Notes under the pieces: generated by a model
Told to the model about the DNA's origin: nothing
What the model saw: the letters and a program-made list of their open reading frames with translations, nothing else
Databases searched by the model: none
Assembly (NCBI GenBank): GCA_033557465.1
Contig: CM066044.1
Span: 197,524,184 to 197,588,183, forward strand
DNA from: Ichthyophis bannanicus
Taxonomy: Eukaryota > Chordata > Amphibia > Gymnophiona > Ichthyophiidae
DNA: 64,000 nucleotides
Reading direction: 5' to 3'
Program-made: the position numbers and the translations under genes
In this document: in pieces, positions 40,380-49,110 of the stretch
Layout: every line of letters begins with the position of its first letter
Position numbering within the stretch: position 1 is the first letter of the stretch

Positions 40380-42161
40380 CTAAACCTCAAAGAGATTCCA
40401 GAGTACTGCCTGGCCAAAAGCACTGTCCCTACAGGACTCCCTCTCCAGACAGTAATGGGCCGCAAATGTCTGGCTTGAAGACCAAGTTGCAGCCCTGCAG
40501 ATGTCTACCAAGGGCACAGAGCGGAGATGAACCACTGAGGCAGCCATTGCCCTGACACAATGGGCCGTGACCTGACCCTGCAAAGGAAGGTCAGCCGCCT
40601 TGTAAGCCCAGGTGATACAGTCAGCCACCCAGATGGACAAGGTACGCTTGGACACAGCCAACCCCAACGTATTAGGGTCAAAGGACACGAAGAGCTGAGT
40701 AGCCCTCCTATGACCCTGCGTACGGTCAAGGTAGAAGGATAAGGCCCTCCTACAGTCCAGGGTATGCAGGACTGCTTCAGCCTGGCTTGCATGAGGCCTA
40801 GGGAAGAATGTTGGAAGAACCACCTCTTGGTTAAGGTGGAAGGAGGAGACAACCTTTGGGAGGAACTTTGGATGAGTCCTAAGGACTACCCTGTTCCCAT
40901 AGAAGCGAGTGTAAGGCCTATCACAGACCAGGGCCTGAAGCTCACTCACTCGCCTAGCCGAGGTAAGGGCTACCAAGAAGAGTGTCTTCCAGGACAGGAA
41001 GCGTAGAGGGCAAGTAGCCATCGGCTCAAAGGGTGGGCGAGTCAGCTGCTGCAAGACCACATTCAACTCCCACTCAGGAGCAGGACGACGGATTGGAGGC
41101 TTGAGCAAAAGCAAGCCTCTGAGAAAGCGGGACACCAAGGGGTGAACCAACACAGAATGTCCTTCCACCAGTGAGTGGTGAGCTGCTAGAGCTGAGAGGT
41201 GGACCCGAATAGAATTGGACTTAAGTCCTTGATTTGATAAGTGCAGTAAATACTGAAGCACTACTGGTACAGTACAGGAGAAAGGATCCTCTGTATGTAG
41301 CTGACACCACAGAGAAAACCTTTTCCATTTCAAGGCATAGCTTTTCCTAGTGGACTGTTTCCTAGAGGCTAGGACAACCTCCTCAACTTCCTGAGGTAGG
41401 CCCCAGGGAGCCAGAACTACCCTTGCAGCCTCCAGGCCATCAAATTGAGAGCTTTGAGATTGGGGTGCAGAAGGGAACCCTGATTCTGGGAGAGAAGGTC
41501 GGGTTGCAACCCCAGAGGCAGTGGGGGATCCACTGCCAGCTGAAGCAGAAGTGGAAACCAAGGCTGTCTGGGCCACCTGGGAGCCACCAGCAGGACCGAG
41601 GCCTTGTCCTGAAGGATCTTGAACAGAGTTCGGGCCACCAAAGGTGTGGGAGGAAACGCATACAGGAGGCCCTGAGACCATGGGATCAGAAAAGCATCTG
41701 CTGCTATCCGCAGAGGGTGCGGTTGTCTGGAGCAGAACTTTGGCAGCTGGTTGTTCAGAGGACTGGCAAACAGATCTATGGACGGAAGTCCCCATTTCAG
41801 GAAAATTTTCTGAACCACCAAGGGATGGAGCTGCCACTCGTGGGGCTGCAGAATCCTGCTCAACCTGTCTGCCAGGTAGTTCTCCTGGCCAGGTAGATAC
41901 ACTGCTTTGAGGAGCATGTTGTGTCTGAGAGCAAACAAGCAAAGGTCCTGTGCCTCCTGACAGAGGAGCCTGGATCCAGTTCCGCCCTGCTTGTTTACAT
42001 AAAACATGGCTACTTGGTTGTCTGTTTGAACTAGGACAGACTGATGAGCCAGAGTTTGAGAGAAAGTCTTGAGGGCTGGTCGAATAGCCCTGAGTTCTAG
42101 GAGATTGATCTGCTGTGCCGCCTCCCAAGGAGACCACAGGCCCTGGGTGCACTTGAGACAA
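40380..42161 (-). CDS. DIRS-E tyrosine recombinase (ORF intact, start uncertain)
   Basis: Integrates the circular DIRS cDNA by strand exchange. The recombinase domain occupies the last 340 or so codons (from EEVVLASRKQSTRKSYALK, about 41385). The catalytic Arg region is ALTSARRVSELQ, then TAHCVRAMAAS gives His-x-x-Arg, and WSSSQTFAAHYCLE gives Trp in place of the second His and the nucleophilic Tyr. The open frame runs on upstream to 42161 across the reverse transcriptase in another frame. Those codons are probably not translated, and no ATG clearly marks the start. No stop interrupts the domain. Confidence 0.85.
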   Translation of the reverse strand: MSQVHPGPVVSLGGGTADQSPRTQGYSTSPQDFLSNSGSSVCPSSNRQPSSHVLCKQAGRNWIQAPLSGGTGPLLVCSQTQHAPQSSVSTWPGELPGRQVEQDSAAPRVAAPSLGGSENFPEMGTSVHRSVCQSSEQPAAKVLLQTTAPSADSSRCFSDPMVSGPPVCVSSHTFGGPNSVQDPSGQGLGPAGGSQVAQTALVSTSASAGSGSPTASGVATRPSLPESGFPSAPQSQSSQFDGLEAARVVLAPWGLPQEVEEVVLASRKQSTRKSYALKWKRFSLWCQLHTEDPFSCTVPVVLQYLLHLSNQGLKSNSIRVHLSALAAHHSLVEGHSVLVHPLVSRFLRGLLLLKPPIRRPAPEWELNVVLQQLTRPPFEPMATCPLRFLSWKTLFLVALTSARRVSELQALVCDRPYTRFYGNRVVLRTHPKFLPKVVSSFHLNQEVVLPTFFPRPHASQAEAVLHTLDCRRALSFYLDRTQGHRRATQLFVSFDPNTLGLAVSKRTLSIWVADCITWAYKAADLPLQGQVTAHCVRAMAASVVHLRSVPLVDICRAATWSSSQTFAAHYCLERESCRDSAFGQAVLWNLFEV

Positions 42162-42989
42162 TGAGCTCCCCAGCCCTGCAGGGCGCGTCTGTGGTCAGTA
42201 CTACTGTGTACCCAGGAATCTGAAAGGGTACCCCTTTCAGAAGATTGGGTGGGTGCAGCCACCAGCTGAGGGAGTCCAGAAATGGTTTGGACACCTTTAT
42301 TCTGTCTCTGAGGCTGCCTGTGGCCTGAGACCACTGACTCCGAAGGCACCATTGTGCAGGCCGCATATGGAGCCTGGCATTGGGGGTGACATGAACTGTC
42401 GAGGCCATGTGGCCAAGCAGCTTCAGGCAGAGTCTGGCGGAGACCACTGGCCCGCTGAGAAACTGATTTGCTATGTCCATCAGTCTTTGGGCTCTGTTTG
42501 CTGGCAAGAATGCCTTTGCCAGGACAGAGTCCAGCCTTGCCCCTATGAACTCCAAGTTCTGGGAGGGGAGCAAAGTGGACTTTGCGAAGTTTATTACAAA
42601 TCCCAAGCTCTGAAGAAGAGCAATAGTTCTGAGAGTGGCCTGTCGGGCCCTCCTGGCACGTCTGACCCCTGATGAGCCAGTCGTCCAGATAGGAAAAGAC
42701 AAAGATGCCTTGATTTCTCAGGTGGGCCGCCACCACTGCCAGGCACTTGGTAAAGACCCTTGGAGCAGAGGTTAGGCCAAAAGGCAGTACTCTGTACTGA
42801 TAATGGTTTCCTCCCACAATGAACCTGAGGTACTTTCTGTGGTATGGATGAATGAGGATGTGAGTGTACGCATCCTTTAGATCTAAGGAGCATAGCCAAT
42901 CTCCCTGCTGGAGGAAAGGCAGAAGCGTTCCAAGAGTAAGCATCTTGAACTTTTCTTTCTCCAGGAACTTGTTGAGGTTCCTGAGGTCC
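41417..42989 (-). pseudogene. DIRS-E reverse transcriptase / RNase H / methyltransferase-like ORF, main part
   Basis: Starts at the DIRS-F edge with LDLRNLNKFLEKEKFK, then LCSLDLKDAYTHILIHPYHR, LPFGLTSAPRVFTKCLA, YLDDWLIRG. A frameshift follows near 42670. The next 490 bases are read in another frame (SLGFVINFAKSTLLPSQN, HMASTVHVTPNARLHMR, TTDA), and a second shift near 42185 restores the first. RNase H VLVQTDNQVAMFYVNKQGG and the methyltransferase-like IDLFASPLNNQ...YAFPPTPLVA...PRWPRQPWF are intact. Two frameshifts plus the DIRS-F insertion disable it. Confidence 0.88.
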
Positions 42990-42993
42990 AGAA

Positions 42994-43370
42994 AGCGTAG
43001 TTACTCACCTGTAACAGGTGTTCTCCAGGAGCAGCAGGAATCAGTCCTCACTTATGGGTGACGTCGGCGCCGACGGAGCCCTCGCGGAGCAATTTTCCCC
43101 AGCTTTCAAAGAAAGCCTTTGGGAATTGCAGCGCGCATGCGCGGTCGTCTTCCCGCCCGAGGGTGCCATCTTAGCCAGTCAGATGACATAGCTAAAAAAG
43201 ACAGCATAAAAATTTGCAAAAAGAACATAAGCAGACGATTGCAACTCCAAGGGGAGGAGGGAGGGTAGTGAGGACTGATTCCTGCTGCTCCTGGAGAACA
43301 CCTGTTACAGGTGAGTAACTACGCTTTCTCCAGGACCAAGCAGGAAGTCAGTCCTCACTTATGGGACTCC
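42994..43370 (-). repeat. DIRS-F 3' terminal repeat and internal complementary region
   Basis: The repeat begins AGCGTAGTTACTCACCTG and holds the 14-base perfect palindrome CGTCGGCGCCGACG (43062-43075). The outer end returns inverted at 43265-43325, followed by TTTCTCCAGGACCAAGCAGG, complementary to the 5' end. Read on the other strand the junction is CCTGG-AGAA-AGCGTAG. Confidence 0.9.
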
Positions 43371-43501
43371 CAAGCTCAAGGCTACCGGAGACCCTAAGCA
43401 CAAAAATGAGCTCCCTCTAGCTCAGCAGCACAGAAGGATAGAATCTTCGCTGAATTATCACCCACCGGTAGCCCACATCCGGGATGGAGGGTAGGAGTTG
43501 C

Positions 43502-44509
43502 TCAGACCTCAAAGAGATTACGGAGGACTGCCTGTCCGAAAGCACTGTCCCTACGGGACTCCCTCTCGAGACAGTAATGGACCGCAAAAGTCTGGCTCGA
43601 AGACCAAGTAGCGGCCCGGCAGATGTCTGCCAGCGGAACAGAGCGGAGGTAAGCCACTGACGTGGCCTTTGCCCGAACACAATGAGCCGTGACTCGACCT
43701 TCTAAGGAGAGTCCGGCTGCCCCATAAGCCCAAGAGATACAGTCCGCAACCCAGATGGACAGAGTACGCTTGGAGACCGGGAGCCCCAATCTATTGGGGT
43801 CAAAAGACACAAAAAGCTGAGCAGCTTTACGGTGCTCCCGCGTACGGTCAAGGTAGAAGTTCAGAGCCCTTCTACAGTCCAGGGTATGGAGGACCGTCTC
43901 AGCTCGGCTGGAGTGTGGTCTGGGAAAGAAGGTTGGAAGTACCACCTCCTGATTGATGTGAAAAGGGGAGACCACTTTAGGCAGAAATTTCGGATGAGTC
44001 CGTAGGACCACCCTATTCTTGTAGAACCTAGTGTAAGGGGGATCAGACACGAGGGCCTGCAATTCACTTACGCGTCTAGCGGAAGTGAGGGCTATCAAGA
44101 ACAGTGTTTTCCAAGACAGAAAACGGAGAGAACAGGTAGCCATAGGTTCAAAAGGCGGACAGGTGATCCGCTGCAACACCACATTCAGGTCCCAGTCAGG
44201 CGCTGGCGGGCGCAGAGGTGGTTTAAGTAGAAGGAGACCTCGGAGAAACCTCGCTACGAGAGGGTCATTGGAGAGAGGTCTGCCGTCCACCGGCACATGA
44301 TGTGCTGAAAGAGCACTGAGGTGAAGTTTGACGGAGTTGGACTTAAGTCCCAGATTAGAGAGGTGCAGCAAGTACTGCAAGATCACCGACACCGGGCAGG
44401 AGAAGGGATCCTGAGACTGTTGGGTACACCAGACTGCAAAGCGACGCCATTTAAGGGCGTAGCATCTGCGGGTAGAAGGCCGTCGCGAAGCCAAGACGAC
44501 CTCCTCCAC
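43502..44509 (-). CDS. DIRS-F tyrosine recombinase
   Basis: 335 codons from the first Met; the domain is complete. Residues 1-60 form the core-binding start (RRPSTRRCYALKWRRF). Arg145/146 (SARRVSEL) is the first catalytic Arg, His276-x-x-Arg279 (AHCVRA) the box II pair, Trp302 stands at the second His position and Tyr312 (FAVHY) is the nucleophile. It would join the circular cDNA to a target that shares a few bases with the circle junction. It follows the polymerase ORF and ends about 135 bases before the internal complementary region. No frameshift or stop, so it could be functional. Confidence 0.92.
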   Translation of the reverse strand: MEEVVLASRRPSTRRCYALKWRRFAVWCTQQSQDPFSCPVSVILQYLLHLSNLGLKSNSVKLHLSALSAHHVPVDGRPLSNDPLVARFLRGLLLLKPPLRPPAPDWDLNVVLQRITCPPFEPMATCSLRFLSWKTLFLIALTSARRVSELQALVSDPPYTRFYKNRVVLRTHPKFLPKVVSPFHINQEVVLPTFFPRPHSSRAETVLHTLDCRRALNFYLDRTREHRKAAQLFVSFDPNRLGLPVSKRTLSIWVADCISWAYGAAGLSLEGRVTAHCVRAKATSVAYLRSVPLADICRAATWSSSQTFAVHYCLERESRRDSAFGQAVLRNLFEV

Positions 44510-44546
44510 CTCCGCCGGCAGGAGAAGGGGAGCAAGGACTACCCTC

Positions 44547-46871
44547 TCAGCAGCCAGGCCATGAGGTTGAGAGACCTGAGGTTGGGGTGCAGGAGGGACC
44601 CCTGATCCTGAGTGAGGAGATCCGGTTGTACCCCCAGGGGGATGGGATCCTCCACCGCCAGTTGCAGCAGGAGCGGAAACCAGGCTGTCTGGGCCAGCGA
44701 GGGGCCACCAGGATCATGAAGGCTTTGTCTCGGAGAACCTTGAAAAGAGTCCGAGAGACTAGCGGGATGGGAGGGAAAGCATACAGAAGGCTCCCCGACC
44801 ATGAGATCAGAAAGGCGTCCGCCGCAACCCGAAGGGGGTGCGGCTGACGAGAGCAGAAGCGAGGAAGTTGCCGGTTGTGAGGACTGGCAAAGAGATCTAC
44901 CGTGGGGAGACCCCACTTGAGGAAGAGCTTCTGAACTACCAAGGGATCCAGACGCCACTCGTGCGGCTGGAGGACCCTGCTGAGTTTGTCTGCAAGGCAA
45001 TTTTCTTGGCCCGGGAGATAAACCGCCTTGAGGAGAATGCCGTGACTGACGGCCCAAGAGCAGAGCTTCTGTGCCTCCCGGCAGAGGAGGAAGGAGCCCG
45101 TGCCCCCCTGCTTGTTCACGTAGAACATGGCAACTTGATTGTCCGTCTGGACAAGGACGGACTGTTGGGAAGTCAGGTGGGAGAAGGCCTTGAGAGCTAG
45201 GCGGATCGCCCTGAGCTCCAGGAAGTTGATCTGCTGAGCAGACTCCCACGTGGTCCAGAGGCCCTGAGTACGTGCCTCTTGGCAATGTGCTCCCCAGCCC
45301 AGGAGGGATGCATCGGTGGTCAGCACCCGGGTCGGCTGAGGCGACTGGAAAGGCATTCCGAATATCAGGTTCGGCTGCTGGAGCCACCACCGGAGAGACG
45401 AGAGCAGTGGCTCGGAGACGCGCACTAGGTCTGCTAGGCCGCCTGTGGCTTGTCGCCACTGCTGGCGGAGACACCATTGAGCAGACCGCATATTCAGGCG
45501 GGCATTGGGGGTCACATGGACGGTGGAAGCCATATGGCCGAGCAGTCTCAGGAAGCGCCTGGCGGAGACCAGGGGCTGGCTGCGAAAGCGGTCGGCTAGG
45601 TCCATGAGCCGTTGAGCCCTGTCGAGCGGTAGGTACGCTCGTGCCCGAAGAGTGTGCAGCCTTGCGCCGATGAACTCGAGATCCTGTGAGGGGAGCAAAG
45701 TGGACTTTGCGAAGTTTATAACAAAGCCCAAGTGCTGCAGCAGAGTCACCGTGCGGCACGTGGCGTTGGTGACCTCCTGAGCGGACGCTGCTCTGATGAG
45801 CCAGTCGTCGAGGTACGGAAAGACATAGAGGCCGTGAAGCCGGAGATGGGCCGCCACGACCGCGAGACATTTTGTGAAGACTCGCGGTGCGGAGGATAGG
45901 CCAAAGGGCAGTACTCTGTACTGGTAATGATTTCCTGCCACCACAAACCTTAGGTATTGGCGGTGGCTTGGGTGGATGAGGATGTGCGTGTAGGCATCCT
46001 TTAGATCCAAGGAGCATAGCCAATCTCCCTGCTGGAGGTAGGGCAGAAGGATTCCAAGGGTAAGCATTTTGAACTTCTCCCGCACAAGGAACTTGTTGAG
46101 GTTGCGCAAGTCCAGGATGGGTCTGAGGCCCCCTGTTCTCTTTGGTATCAGAAAATACCTTGAATAAAAGCCTTGACCTCTCAGGTGGTGGGGCACCGGT
46201 TCCACCGCCTGTTCCTGCAGAAGACCTGCTAACTCCTGAAGGAGCAACTCCCTGTGCAGAGGGGGGCGCGGAGGCTCTCCCGGAAAATAGGAGGGAGGGA
46301 CCTGATGGAAGTGGAGAAGGTAGCCTTCTCGCACGACCTGAAGTACCCAGGCATCTGCGGTGATGCTGGACCACCTGTGGGCGAAGTGAACCAGCCGGCC
46401 TCCGGTGCTGGGAGGAACCAGCGGGGGGGGAGAGGCTATGCTGAGCGAGTCAAAACCCCCCACCCTGCTGAGCAGGGGCTGGTGGTGCAGGCTTGGGGGC
46501 TTGCTGCCTACGGGACCCGTTACCCCGTCCCTTGGCCTGCTGGCCCTGTTGGGGAGCTGCAGGGGCCTGATAATGGGGGTATTGTTTGTAGGCAGCCGCC
46601 TTCCTCGGGTAAAAGGACTATTTCCCAGAGCCCTTCTTTTTCTGGGAAGGGGCGGAGGTCTTCCTAGAAAGCCTGGTCCTGGTGAGAGTCTCAGTCTCAA
46701 TTTGTGCAGCCTTTTCCGCCATGGGCTTGCCAAAGAGGTTTTCGCCTCGGCAGGGGACATCGACCAACTTGTCCTGTACCCAGGGCTCAAGGTCTGACGA
46801 CTGAAGCCAAGCCTGTCGGCGGGCACCGATGCCGGCTGCGGCCACTCTAGCCGAGGCCTCAAAGCCATCAT
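44547..46871 (-). CDS. DIRS-F reverse transcriptase, RNase H and Dam-like methyltransferase polyprotein
   Basis: 774 open codons, overlapping the gag end in another frame, so the true start is unclear. The polymerase begins with YFLIPKRTGGLRPILDLRNL. Motif A LCSLDLKDAY is near residue 284 and YLDDWL near 352. RNase H starts at TTDASLLGWGAHC (about 520) with VLVQTDNQVAMFY. The last domain has VDLFASPHNRQLPRF (about 657), ADAFLISW and YAFPPIPLV (about 695), in the pattern of Dam-type N6-adenine methyltransferases with FPP where DPPY/NPPY is usual. One base is missing near 44682 relative to DIRS-E (ACCAGG against ACCAAGG), so the last 45 or so codons are out of frame. Confidence 0.9.
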   Translation of the reverse strand: MMALRPRLEWPQPASVPADRLGFSRQTLSPGYRTSWSMSPAEAKTSLASPWRKRLHKLRLRLSPGPGFLGRPPPLPRKRRALGNSPFTRGRRLPTNNTPIIRPLQLPNRASRPRDGVTGPVGSKPPSLHHQPLLSRVGGFDSLSIASPPPLVPPSTGGRLVHFAHRWSSITADAWVLQVVREGYLLHFHQVPPSYFPGEPPRPPLHRELLLQELAGLLQEQAVEPVPHHLRGQGFYSRYFLIPKRTGGLRPILDLRNLNKFLVREKFKMLTLGILLPYLQQGDWLCSLDLKDAYTHILIHPSHRQYLRFVVAGNHYQYRVLPFGLSSAPRVFTKCLAVVAAHLRLHGLYVFPYLDDWLIRAASAQEVTNATCRTVTLLQHLGFVINFAKSTLLPSQDLEFIGARLHTLRARAYLPLDRAQRLMDLADRFRSQPLVSARRFLRLLGHMASTVHVTPNARLNMRSAQWCLRQQWRQATGGLADLVRVSEPLLSSLRWWLQQPNLIFGMPFQSPQPTRVLTTDASLLGWGAHCQEARTQGLWTTWESAQQINFLELRAIRLALKAFSHLTSQQSVLVQTDNQVAMFYVNKQGGTGSFLLCREAQKLCSWAVSHGILLKAVYLPGQENCLADKLSRVLQPHEWRLDPLVVQKLFLKWGLPTVDLFASPHNRQLPRFCSRQPHPLRVAADAFLISWSGSLLYAFPPIPLVSRTLFKVLRDKAFMILVAPRWPRQPGFRSCCNWRWRIPSPWGYNRISSLRIRGPSCTPTSGLSTSWPGC

Positions 46872-48357
46872 AGGCTGCTCGGGACATGAACTTTGAGCAT
46901 TCCCGAATGCCCGTGGACAAGGCTAGGAACCTCCGCAAGGGCTCCTCGGAGAGACCAGCGGAGAATCCGGCTAGCTCTTTAGCCAGATCCCGGAGATACA
47001 TGCCCATGTAGAGCTGGTAAGTCTGGACACGACATGCGAGCATAGAGCCCTGGAAGCACTTCTTGCCAAGGCCATCCAGGTTACGGGCCTCCCTTCCAGG
47101 AGGCACCGAGGAGTGCATCTTCTGGCTCTTAAGACGATGCATGGCCGATTCCACTACCATGGAATGGTGTGGCAGCTGTGCCTTCTGAAAGCCAGGGCTC
47201 TTGCGGACCCGATAGATAGAATCGACCCGCTTGCTCAGGACCGGCGAGGAGGCCGGACTCTCCCACCTGCGGAAGAGTAGTCGTTCCAGCATAGGAGGAA
47301 CCGGCACAGTAAAGTGTTCCCTCGCGGGAGAGTCATACTGGAGGGCGTCGAGCTCTTCGGCTCGAGGCTCCTCCTCGGGATCCGCAGGGAAGGCCAAAGC
47401 CTTGGCCATATCCCTAACGAAGTCCGAGAACCGGGCATCCTCCGGGGGGGACTGCTTCCGAGGCTCGGACCCCGGTGAGTCCGACGGGACACACCGAGTC
47501 CGGAAAGAATCAGGTGACTCTTCCTCCTCAGACTCCCAGACCGACTCCGACGAGGACTCGGTGGGGTCGGCCCGGGCAGGGTGCGGCGCCAGCCGCCCCG
47601 ACGTCGAGGGAGTCGGCGTCGGCGACCTCGGTCCCGAACGGGAGGCCGAGGGTGACCTCGACCGAGGATCGACTCGAGTTCTCATCGACTCGAGGATCGG
47701 CTCGGTCTCCGGGGTCGACTTGGACGTCGACGTCCCGGCGATCAGGGCAGCGGCGCCAGCGAGGCCAGCGAGCAGTGCCCGCTGCTGGTCCATGAAGGCA
47801 GACAGTCTGCTCTCCAAGGCCGTCAACCTGAGTCCGAGCTCAGGTGACCCAGCAGCCCCCGACTCGGGCCCCGACGTCGGCTGTCGCGGAGGCGAGTCCA
47901 GAAGGACCACAGGACTTACCCGGGCAGGCATCTCCGACTCCAGGCGAGGTCGCTTCGGGATGTGTTCCTTCTCCAAGGACCCGGGGCGGCTGTCGGGGCT
48001 ATGCGACCTGGCCCTCGCGGAACCAGGAGCGTCCACCGACGCCGCCCTCGCGGGTTTTTCCTTCCGATGATGGTCCCCGGAGGGAGAACCCCGGTCGGAG
48101 GAGCTCCGGCGACGGTCCGAGCTGGAGCCTTTCGACGCGGAGGCCTCCGACGAGGTCCGGGTACGGCTGGGGTCAGCGAAGATTCTCTCACGCTGATGCC
48201 GCCGACTCCTCAACGCCTTTGAGGACAGTTTGCTGCAGGGCCCACAGATCAGTTCCTCATGATCCGGGCCCAGGCAGCGGAGGCAAAAGTCGTGTGTGTC
48301 GGTTAGTGACATATTTCGGTCACACCGACCACACCGCTTAAACCCACTGGCAGCCAT
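46618..48357 (-). CDS. DIRS-F gag, shortened by a late stop
   Basis: 579 codons from ATG at 48357. The N-terminus has the cysteine-histidine cluster (RCGRCDRN, FCLRCLGPDH, CGPC). A Ser/Pro-rich acidic linker follows, then the conserved half (SPGFQKAQLPHHSMVVESAM, QGSMLACRVQTYQLYMGMYL, DVPCRGENLFGKP). A TAG at 46618-46620 stands where DIRS-E has AAG (GSGK then stop against SGKKPFYPRK), removing about 65 basic, Gln- and Pro-rich C-terminal residues that still lie in frame downstream. That tail overlaps the polymerase ORF. Confidence 0.88.
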   Translation of the reverse strand: MAASGFKRCGRCDRNMSLTDTHDFCLRCLGPDHEELICGPCSKLSSKALRSRRHQRERIFADPSRTRTSSEASASKGSSSDRRRSSSDRGSPSGDHHRKEKPARAASVDAPGSARARSHSPDSRPGSLEKEHIPKRPRLESEMPARVSPVVLLDSPPRQPTSGPESGAAGSPELGLRLTALESRLSAFMDQQRALLAGLAGAAALIAGTSTSKSTPETEPILESMRTRVDPRSRSPSASRSGPRSPTPTPSTSGRLAPHPARADPTESSSESVWESEEEESPDSFRTRCVPSDSPGSEPRKQSPPEDARFSDFVRDMAKALAFPADPEEEPRAEELDALQYDSPAREHFTVPVPPMLERLLFRRWESPASSPVLSKRVDSIYRVRKSPGFQKAQLPHHSMVVESAMHRLKSQKMHSSVPPGREARNLDGLGKKCFQGSMLACRVQTYQLYMGMYLRDLAKELAGFSAGLSEEPLRRFLALSTGIRECSKFMSRAAYDGFEASARVAAAGIGARRQAWLQSSDLEPWVQDKLVDVPCRGENLFGKPMAEKAAQIETETLTRTRLSRKTSAPSQKKKGSGK

Positions 48358-48588
48358 CGGGGGAAAAAGGGCCCCTGCGAGGTCAAAGGACCGGGCTGCC
48401 AGGGAAACCGAAAACGAAAGCTGACTAAGTCAGAAAAACCGAAAAAAGTAAGCGGACTCGAGACCGGCGTCGCGAGTCCGGCGGGAAAACGATCGAACCT
48501 AAAGAAAAAAGGATAAAACAAAGAAGAAAATCAACTTTTTCGCGGGGACAAGACGGGGACGTCTGTAGGGCTCCGCGGAAAAAAGAAG

Positions 48589-48749
48589 ACTGGCTAAGAT
48601 GGCACCCTCGGGCGGGAAGACGACCGCGCATGCGCGCTGCAATTCCCAAAGGCTTTCTTTGAAAGCTGGGGAAAATTGCTCCGCGAGGGCTCCGTCGGCG
48701 CCGACGTCACCCATAAGTGAGGACTGACTTCCTGCTTGGTCCTGGAGAA
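48589..48749 (-). repeat. DIRS-F 5' terminal repeat
   Basis: Inverted copy of 43020-43184, almost without mismatch. Contains CGTCGGCGCCGACG (48693-48706) and ends GGTCCTGGAGAA at the DIRS-E junction. It lacks the outer 26 or so bases of the 3' repeat. Confidence 0.9.
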
Positions 48750-49110
48750 TAGGTCGAAGGCCACCGGTTCTTTTGGGTACTAGGAAATACCTGGAGTAGA
48801 ACCCGTGACCTTGCAAGTGGGGAGGCACAGGCTCCACCGCCCTGTCCACCAACAGACCTTGGAGCTCCTGGAGGAGAAGATCTGTGTGCAGGGGATGCCT
48901 TGGAGGCTCCCCTGGAAAGTATGGAGGAGGCAGTTGGTGAAAATGTAGTGCATAGCCTCTGTGGACTATGTTCAACACCCAACTGTCCCCAGTGATGTGG
49001 GGCCACTGGTGGGAAAAGAGGGCGAGGCAACCTCCTGTGCAGGGTTGGGAGAGCAGGGACTGAGAGGCTATGCTGGAGGAGTCAAAACCCCCCACCCTGC
49101 TGAGTGGGAG
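48750..49110 (-). pseudogene. DIRS-E reverse transcriptase, N-terminal part
   Basis: Minus-strand codons include RVGGFDSSSIASQ, DLLLQELQGLLVDRAVEPVP and YFLVPKRTGGLRPIL, which stops at the DIRS-F edge. The rest continues at 42989. It overlaps the end of the DIRS-E gag in another frame (the open frame reaches 49671). Confidence 0.85.

Larger units (their letters stand above)
42990..48749 (-). mobile_element. DIRS-F, young full-length DIRS element inside DIRS-E
   Basis: 5,756 bp plus the shared AGAA. It lies exactly between RPIL and DLRN of the DIRS-E polymerase; deleting it restores that frame. AGAA occurs at both edges (42990-42993 and 48746-48749) and once in the internal complementary region. 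Its two inverted terminal repeats match almost perfectly over about 160 bases. The recombinase is intact, the polymerase has one late frameshift and the gag one late stop. No target duplication. Confidence 0.96.

Noticed and set aside
44539..46374. 611-codon minus-strand ORF overlapping the DIRS-F polymerase
   Set aside because: Wrong frame for almost its whole length; only its last 45 or so codons match the polymerase C-terminus, because of the one-base deletion near 44682.
47231..48070. 279-codon plus-strand ORF, and similar ones at 49863 and 50313
   Set aside because: Antisense of the DIRS gag linkers; no independent protein features.
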